Positions 57,147 to 64,000 of a stretch of DNA of 64,000 nucleotides are shown here, in pieces (position 1 is the stretch's first letter; each line of letters opens with the position of its first letter). Source of the stretch: Phialocephala subalpina (taxonomy: Eukaryota; Ascomycota; Leotiomycetes; Helotiales; Mollisiaceae); NCBI GenBank assembly GCA_900073065.1, contig FJOG01000020.1:773770-837769 (forward strand), written 5' to 3'. The position numbers and the translations under genes are program-made. Under the pieces are notes generated by a model, which had not been told where the DNA came from, did not search any database, and worked only from the letters and a program-made list of their open reading frames with translations.

Positions 57147-58943
57147 TCAAACCGTAGATGGAGGAGCAACATCCGCCATCTTCTCCTTGACCCCCTTCAA
57201 CCCATACTCACTCTTCAACTCCTTCCTCATCCTAATCTCCTTCTCCACAAACACAACCAAGAACCCCACCCCGGCAACGTCAATGCCAACCTGCCACACT
57301 GTCTTCAACGCATCTGTATACACTCCAATAATCTGCTCCCTCACCTGCCCTTCAAGCGAGTAAATAAATTCCCTGCTCGCATACTCGTACGCTTTCCCAC
57401 CAGACAACAGTCCTCGAGCAGTTGAGTCTTTGATTAGATAAAGGAGTTTATCGAACTGTGTGTTGAATACAGCGACGGGGATACTGAAGCCCCAAATCGC
57501 CCCAAAGCTGCGAGTGAAGCTGAACAAAGCAGTTGAAGCTGCAGCATCAGAATCCTCGAGTGAGACCTGGATCGCAGGTAGCAATGAGGAAATAATTATC
57601 CCAGAACCAGCTGTTATGATGCCTTGGTAAATGATCCATTCCGCCGTCGATGAATGAGATGTGAGGAGAGTAGAGAGTCCGAAGCCGAGCGTCATGATAG
57701 CAAAGCCCACAAGGTGCATAGGACGGTAGCGACCAGTTTTGGTGACGACGAGGCCGCTGATGATGGCGAAGGGAAGGAGGATCATGAATGTAGGGAGGAT
57801 TTGTACGCCTGAGCGGGGCGGTGTGGAACCGAGTACGGATTGGAAGTAGAGAGGGAAGAAGTATACTGCCCAGACGGAGGTTAAGACGTGAATCAGCGTT
57901 AAGATATATGCTGCGAGCGAAGTACAGTGTTTGAAGAGTTTATTAGGAACGGTGGGCTCGGTGCACCAAGGAGAAGATTCGTACATTTGGAAAAGGGCAA
58001 GACCTGCGAAGCCGAGGATGAGGGGGACGAGGATTCGCCAGGAGGACCAGGGAGACTTTGTGCCGGCGTCTGTGAGGGCGAGGAGGATGGAGATTAAGGA
58101 GGGGTGGAGGATGAGGTCTCCGAGCCAGTCGATGGGGCGGATTTTGGAGAGGAAGGTGGGTTTTTTTGTGAAGTGGACTTGAAGGAAAGGGACAAGGAAG
58201 GCGAGGGCAGCGCCTCTGACAAGGAGGTTTAGCCAGAATACCCACTGTATGGTGTCAGCAACCACATCATATCAAAAGAGAGACAAAACTTGCCCTCCAG
58301 CTGCTCCCTTGAACAATAATTCCACCAAGGAAGGGTCCAACAGCAGTACCAATAGTAAAAGTACCCATGATTATCCTCATGGATTTGCTTCGCTCGTGGA
58401 GAGGGACCAAGTCGTAGATGATGAGTTCAACGAGCATGCTGGCTCCACCACTCCCAATACCTTGTATTGTTCGTCCAGCAATGAGTATGGCGCCGTTGGT
58501 AGCCCAGCCATAGATAGCACTCCCGATTATCAGAATAATGACACTGCAAATCATAGGCCATCGTCTACCCCATATATCGGCAAGTTGTCCGAAGAGAGGT
58601 TGAACAAGCATGCTTTACAGACCGAGGTTAGCATGAGCGTGAGGAAAAAGTATGATGGCACTCACGATGTTAAGAAATATGAGTTTGCGACCCATGCATA
58701 ATTGCTGCCAACCTCTAAGTTGTGGACGATGGTAGGAAGTGCGGTTGATATGATGGTTGCTTCGGTAGCAGAAGTCAGTCCGGTGATGGAGAGAGCGACG
58801 AATACCATCCAGAAACGCCAGTCGCGAGCTTGAGCCCCAGGTACATTGTTATTGGAGCAATCACCATTCTTGGTCACTTTTACCGTTGCTGGTTGATTGT
58901 TTTCTTCCTTTTGGAAACCTTCTTCGGTAGTAAGTGAAGACAT
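57147..58943 (-). CDS. MFS multidrug-type efflux transporter
   Basis: Three exons, 58666-58943, 58294-58612 and 57147-58244, giving 564 residues and about 14 membrane segments. Intron 2 (58245-58293) begins GCAAGT instead of GT, a GC-AG intron with a CTGAC branch and ACAG acceptor; without it the frame is lost. Drug:H+ antiporter signatures are TSATEATIISTALPTIV in helix 1, FGQLADIWGRRWPM in loop 2-3 and RTIQGIGSGGASMLVELII in helix 4, plus MGTFTIGTAVGPFLGGIIV, the antiporter motif C. The substrate is unknown; relatives export fungal metabolites or fungicides. It stands alone rather than inside a recognisable biosynthetic cluster. Confidence 0.92.
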
Positions 58944-60228
58944 GTTGACGTGGATAAGAGGATCGGGGTACCTAGCTAGGTAAAAGTGAATGCAAACGTT
59001 TCGATGATTTAGAGGAAGAACAGAGATGAAAGGTCAGAAATGGAATCCGTAGAATGACATAGAGTACGCAAGCTGATGAAATCGATGTCGCTCCCGAGAC
59101 AGCGAACGCCGTCCAGCTCGTTGACCACCACGTGACAGTATCAAAACCGAAAATCGGGGCAAGAGCAGAACAGGAGGTACATTTTAAACACATTGATGGT
59201 ATACTGCAAAGTTTGCTTCGATTAGAACCTTCCAAGACTTCTTAGAAGGTCGTACCTAGTTGTTCTTCCAGGCAGTATCGCCATCGAGACAACTCGTTGA
59301 CTCGATCGTACAGATGCCATCCTGAAAGAGATATCCTAGTGAATTTAAGTGCTGTTGCAGCGCTGGATTACAATTCATCCTTGGCTTCCAAGATGAGTTG
59401 TTGGGAACGAAAACTCATACCAAGAGGTGAGAGTGACTTTCACATTGTGCAAAAAAAATGAAATTTCGGCGTGGAGAAGAAAAGGACAAGCGAATGTCGG
59501 ATCACCTGAGCCACTCTTCCAGTTCATTGAGCTGCGTCTCTTGACGCCATAAAGCCTTAATATTAAGGCAAGAAAGAGTCTTTGCTGCTAACAACAGACT
59601 CAGCTATGATATTTTTACATCGTCTCTGCGCTAAGCCCTTTCAGAACTCAGCAATTTTCGAACCTCTCGTATTATCGTCGCGTTCTTCAGCTTCAACAAC
59701 ATCCTATCCAATCCTCACTTTTCAATTTCTCTCTCCTGCTCTCCCTTTTCATAAGGTGGTCTGATTGACAACAGGGCGAAGTCGCTCGGGCTCTCGCATC
59801 AGAAGAAATACCAGACTCGCAACTTTCTCACGTTTGACAAGCCTATCCCGACTCCACCATTCTATTTTCACGATAATGCGAGAACGGACATCCGAACGGA
59901 GTCCGCAATGCCTTCAACAGTGTGGAATAGTGTCGCTATGTAAATTATGTGCTCGTTTTCACGTAACCACTTGTCTGTGTTCGGAATGAAGTTTGGCGTA
60001 AAAGACGGATCGTGACAGGTTTCGGGCGCGATGTAGATCCACTGCGGAGGATCGAGTGGGTGTACGACACACGGTCAACCCACTTTCCAAGCCACGATGC
60101 GAGACCAGGTCTAGGATCTACAGTGCATATAAGATGGGATGGAGGTCGCTTTGGTTTCTGGCTTTTTTCTGATCATTAACTCTCATATTTGTCATTTTGC
60201 TGCAGTCTTTGTCATTCAGACTGCAGCA
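58944..60228. other. Intergenic, about 1.3 kb, no gene recognised
   Basis: It separates divergent starts of the transporter and the amidohydrolase relic. Nothing beyond short frames. Confidence 0.45.
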
Positions 60229-61636
60229 ATGGCAACCACGCTCATCCACTCGGTCCGCCTCTTCGATCGCAACACCACCATCTCACAAAACGGATGCATC
60301 GTGCTCAAAAATGGCTTGATCTCCAACATCCTCCTCATATCACCTTCACCACTCCCAGCAACAACAACAATCATCGATGGTACAGGGCATGCAGCACTTC
60401 CTGGCCTTATAGTTGCTCACGATGGAGAACTAGAGCTGAAGCAAGCGCTCGGATTCGGCGTCACGACAGTTCTGGATATGTTCAACGGGCCTGATCAAGT
60501 GCAGAGGTTGAAGGAGTTGGTAAAGAACAGGTTGGATCTTGCGGATTTCAGGTCTGCCAGTCATGCTGTGACGATTGAGGGTGGATGGCCGATACCTGTT
60601 GTTCTAGCGACTTTGGACAGAAAAATGGTAAGCTACTTCTCCATCGAAACATCCAGAGAATATTGAATTGGGAATGTATATTGAGCCAATGGGCTGATTC
60701 GCGAAGTATAGGCGCTTGAGAAGATTAAGGGGTGGCCAAAACTGGCGAGCCCAGACGAGGCAGAGGCCTTTGTGGTTGCCTATATTGAAAAGGGCGCTGA
60801 GTAGGACTCACCTCAATTCCCCTGCCTTCTCTTCAAGTACTGACGAATGCAGTCATATTAAACTGATGCAAGAGAGTGGTCAGCGATCCATGGGGGTTCG
60901 ATTCCAGTCCCCAGTCCAGAATTGCAAGCAGCTGTTGTGAAAGCAGCGCATAAGCATGGTCTCGTGACCATTGCTCATGCTCTGTCCTAGAAAGAGACTC
61001 TTCTTGCTTTGGAAGCTGGCGTTGATGGTCTTGCACATTGTTTTTGTGACGAGCTGCCGAGTCAGGACTCGTTGCTGCTTATAAAAATAACAACAGCTTC
61101 TTGATACCCACTTTAGTTGTGGCTTCGACGCTCACTGGTGAGGAGACTGAGAGCATGAAAGAACATGCAGAGAATCACTTAGCCAAACGACTTTTGAGCG
61201 AGGAGGGGAAAAGATGTTTCTGTGGAAGGATTACGATGGGTCGGCCGACGGGTCGGCCGACATGTCGGGGTAGAGCATTCCTATGAAACCGTGAAGTTGT
61301 TGAAGGCCAATGGTTTGGATATCGTTGCGTGAGCATAGGTTTTCACCGCGTGACATACGGAAGTGCTGATTCGGAAATTCCGAATCGGAATTACAGGCGC
61401 ACAGATACGGCAACAGGTCTCGCGGGCTCCGCGTTTGGCTTATCGTTACACCAAGAACTGTCTCTGTACATTGGCAGATGTGGATTCACGCCCGGAGAGG
61501 CTCTCAAGAGCGCTACGTCCACAACAGCGCTGATGTCTTGCTGGTGAAGGAAAATCCGACTGAAGACATCCCATGCACGCTGAACATTGCTGGAGTCTGG
61601 AGAGGAGGTCAAGCTCTTGACAAAGGGTCCCATTGA
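60229..61636 (+). pseudogene. Amidohydrolase (imidazolonepropionase-like) relic
   Basis: ATG 60229 opens an intact front part: TLIHSVRLFDRNTTIS, IIDGTGHAALPGLIVAHDGE, ALGFGVTTVLDMFNGP. Two introns are recognisable (about 60628-60710, and 60801-60852, which removes an apparent TAG), leading to GADHIKLMQESG. A frameshift follows near 60900, then ELQAAVVKAAHKHGLVTIAH, TAG 60988, LEAGVDGLAHCF, a second shift near 61068, and IPTLVVASTLTGEE. A 12-bp duplication lies at 61238-61261. Later blocks are GSAFGLSLHQELSLYI, CGFTPGEALKSAT and, after a deletion, ADVLLVKENPTEDI, ending TGA 61634. The metal-binding HxD/HxH region is altered. Family membership is clear and function is lost. Confidence 0.78.
61238..61261. 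repeat. 12-bp tandem duplication
   Basis: GGGTCGGCCGAC occurs twice in direct succession inside the amidohydrolase relic. It adds four codons without shifting the frame. Confidence 0.85.
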
Positions 61637-62188
61637 AAATTATATATCGGATCATTGAACTTTAGTATGACCATTTGAAAACCCCTGAATGGCTCTCTCT
61701 CTCTCGGCAGCTCGACCTCGGCAGTTTCCCAAATGGTCAAGTGTCTTACCCCACTAACCCCGCCAAGCGTGCCGGAAATGTTCCGTTGGGCATCCCCGCT
61801 CCTGCCTTTGCAAGGGCGCAACGACTCTCTTCTCTTTTCCTGTCTATTCGCATCTCCTTCTCAACTCTTACAACTTCCTTTACAAACACGATTCCTGTTT
61901 GTGTTAATTAGTGAGAAAGGGAAGGGCTACCGAGATACATAGGCTATTCAACGTCAGCACTTCCGCTTGGCTACCCCTCACATTACGGCAACAACCCCAC
62001 TGCTCACATCTTGCCCTTGCCACCTCGAACTCAATCGCGACTTAATACACGGGTCTTGACATAAAAAACTCGGAACTCCAGTTCGATCACAAAACTTACC
62101 TAGTTTACTACCCACTCGGGCTTTCAGGTACATTCAAACCTTTCTTCTCTTCGTAATCCCAACCATCAATCCACACCTCGAAATCAAA
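61637..62188. other. Intergenic, promoter of aldolase-like gene
   Basis: Pyrimidine-rich DNA upstream of the next gene; no gene seen. Confidence 0.45.
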
Positions 62189-63744
62189 ATGGCACCCCCA
62201 TCAGCAACCCACGACCCCGTCGAAACCGGCGTCTCAGTCCCAAACAACGGGCACGACAAACTCGGCACCGCAACCCACGAGCCTGGCCTCACCAAGCCTC
62301 AAGCTGAGAAGCAAGAAGTTACAATGCCGAAGATAGCTACTCGACAAGTAGACTCTGGTAAGTTACTTACTACCCTTGTTGTTGTTTGATTTTGACGTTT
62401 TGCTTTCAGAACTTGCTTCTACAACTGCCAAGATTGTGAAAGGACAGTTGCTGACGCATTTAGCAGATCCGTATAAGGAGCGGGAGTATCAGAAGGGGAG
62501 GTTGGCGTTGGCGTTTAGGATTTTTGCGAAGTTGGGGTTTGATGAAGGGGTTGCGGGGCATATTACTTTGCGGGTAAGTTTTCTTCATAGGAGTATCCGT
62601 AGCTAGCAGCATGGCTTCGTTGACGAAGGGAAAATGTGCTGATATTTGCAGGACCCCGTTGAGCCAGATAGCTTCTGGGTCAATCCCTTCGGCGTAGCAT
62701 GGCCTCTCCTAAAGGCATCAGACCTGATCCGTGTCAACAAGGAAGGCAAGGTTGTTGATGGCGGCCCGTGCCGATTGCTCAATGCTGCTGGTNNNNNNNN
62801 NNNNNNNNNNNNNNNNNNNNNNNNNNNNNNNNNNNNNNNNNNNNNNNNNNNNNNNNNNNNNNNNNNNNNNNNNNNNNNNNNNNNNNNNNNNNNNNNNNNN
62901 NNNNNNNNNNNNNNNNNNNNNNNNNNNNNNNNNNNNNNNNNNNNNNNNNNNNNNNNNNNNNNNNNNNNNNNNNNNNNNNNNNNNNNNNNNNNNNNNNNNN
63001 NNNNNNNNNNNNNNNNNNNNNNNNNNNNNNNNNNNNNNNNNNNNNNNNNNNNNNNNNNNNNNNNNNNNNNNNNNNNNNNNNNNNNNNNNNNNNNNNNNNN
63101 NNNNNNNNNNNNNNNNNNNNNNNNNNNNNNNNNNNNNNNNNNNNNNNNNNNNNNNNNNNNNNNNNNNNNNNNNNNNNNNNNNNNNNNNNNNNNNNNNNNN
63201 NNNNNNNNNNNNNNNNNNNNNNNNNNNNNNNNNNNNNNNNNNNNNNNNNNNNNNNNNNNNNNNNNNNNNNNNNNNNNNNNNNNNNNNNNNNNNNNNNNNN
63301 NNNNNNNNNNNNNNNNNNNNNNNNNNNNNNNNNNNNNNNNNNNNNNNNNNNNNNNNNNNNNNNNNNNNNNNNNNNNNNNNNNNNNNNNNNNNNNNNNNNN
63401 NNNNNNNNNNNNNNNNNNNNNNNNNNNNNNNNNNNNNNNNNNNNNNNNNNNNNNNNNNNNNNNNNNNNNNNNNNNNNNNNNNNNNNNNNNNNNNNNNNNN
63501 NNNNNNNNNNNNNNNNNNNNNNNNNNNNNNNNNNNNNNNNNNNNNNNNNNNNNNNNNNNNNNNNNNNNNNNNNNNNNNNNNNNNNNNNNNNNNNNNNNNN
63601 NNNNNNNNNNNNNNNNNNNNNNNNNNNNNNNNNNNNNNNNNGGCTTATACGTATCAGACTATTGGGACAGAGGGGTCGGGGTGGTTTAGTGCGAAGCCGA
63701 CGTTTGATACGATGGAGCATCAGGCGGGGGTGGATTATAAGTAG
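62189..63744 (+). CDS. Class II aldolase/adducin-domain protein, interrupted by gap
   Basis: Exons 62189-62357, 62410-62573 and 62652 onward join in frame across introns of 52 and 78 nt; the third runs into the gap at 62793, and the end resumes at 63642 with a TAG at 63742. Visible signatures are [40 protein letters not shown] and [20 protein letters not shown], the N-terminal half of the class II aldolase/adducin fold with its first metal-site region. The histidine triad is hidden by the gap. The end [19 protein letters not shown] suits the fungal family, which is annotated as aldolase- or adducin-like without firm substrate. Whether further introns lie in the gap cannot be seen. Confidence 0.85.
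62793..63641. other. Assembly gap (849 N)
   Basis: Unsequenced run inside the class II aldolase gene. Confidence 1.
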
Positions 63745-64000
63745 TGAGTGTAGTATTTGGGCTATGGGGCAGGAGTACGATCAGATTGTATCAAAGGATA
63801 GGTTGGGTAAGGCATTCGTTCATCAGTATATAAGACTGGGAGCACAAGTGGCTCCTCACAAGGTACCCTCGTTTCACGATTATCCTGCTTCATGATATCT
63901 CTGTTTCCATTGTGATAGCTTAATTGAGTAGTGCTCCGAAAATACAATGAAGTCCCCAAATTTCGTTTCTTCGTTTTCACTTCAATAGCAAAGTCCTGCG
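63745..64000. other. 3' flank of aldolase-like gene
   Basis: No gene recognised before the window ends. Confidence 0.4.

Noticed and set aside
60802..60804. TAG in the amidohydrolase as a lesion
   Set aside because: It lies inside a well-formed intron (60801-60852, TACTGAC branch, GCAG acceptor) whose removal gives the family phrase GADHIKLMQESG.
60880..60920. tRNA B-box-like GGTTCGATTCC
   Set aside because: No matching A-box or cloverleaf; the stretch codes for part of the amidohydrolase.
1..64000. CRISPR arrays, rRNA or bacterial-type operons
   Set aside because: No spaced direct repeats of that kind, no rRNA-like sequence; the gene structure is fungal.

Overview
The window is nuclear DNA of a filamentous ascomycete (Pezizomycotina; a Leotiomycete-like plant-associated fungus would fit, but this is inference). 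Genes are spaced, transcribed singly, and split by short introns of about 43-90 nt with GT(A/G)NGT donors and CTAAC/CTGAC branch sites. HET-domain relics, a family 3 pectate lyase, a small cysteine-rich secreted protein, Zn2Cys6 and MFS genes and signs of repeat-induced point mutation (RIP) all point the same way. Two assembly gaps (N runs) lie at 34229-34885 and 62793-63641.

Layout. 0.4-3.3 kb: two secreted proteins, a PL3 pectate lyase and an 85-residue six-cysteine protein whose two exons I joined by hand. 5.2-7.4 kb: a five-exon AAA ATPase. 8.0-16.7 kb: a compact accessory cluster made of a cupin relic, an L-gulonate-3-dehydrogenase-like enzyme, an acetoacetate-decarboxylase-like gene with two frameshifts, a Zn2Cys6 regulator and a sugar-porter MFS transporter. 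Both divergent promoter regions of the cluster carry copies of a near-palindrome, TTCC(A/C)CCGGAA. A dehydrogenase making a 3-keto acid next to a beta-keto-acid decarboxylase, a carrier and a regulator reads as a candidate pathway for uptake and oxidative decarboxylation of a sugar acid or other hydroxy acid. 16.9-21.3 kb: an FAD monooxygenase, a beta-carbonic-anhydrase relic carrying an exact 250-bp tandem duplication, and an NmrA-like gene.

21.4-27.1 kb is a gene graveyard. Two minus-strand pieces look like the front and back halves of one HET-domain gene; between them lie a RIP-like short-chain dehydrogenase relic and a 466-bp TIR element with a TA target duplication. 29.4-30.6 kb holds a GDSL esterase.

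31.5-51.8 kb is an intact core block: an SS18/SSXT-like glutamine-rich protein, a large J-domain protein, an INCENP/Sli15 homologue with IN-box, a mitochondrial acyl-CoA dehydrogenase, IST1 (ESCRT-III) and a 1248-residue aromatic-acid-exporter/FUSC-type membrane protein.

52.7-64 kb is accessory again: a decayed multicopper oxidase interrupted by a 358-bp hAT-like MITE with an 8-bp target duplication, a 14-bp minisatellite, a three-exon gene of unknown function, an MFS multidrug-type transporter with a GC-AG intron, a decayed amidohydrolase, and a class II aldolase/adducin gene interrupted by the second gap. The contrast between the intact core and decaying flanks is the main architectural feature.
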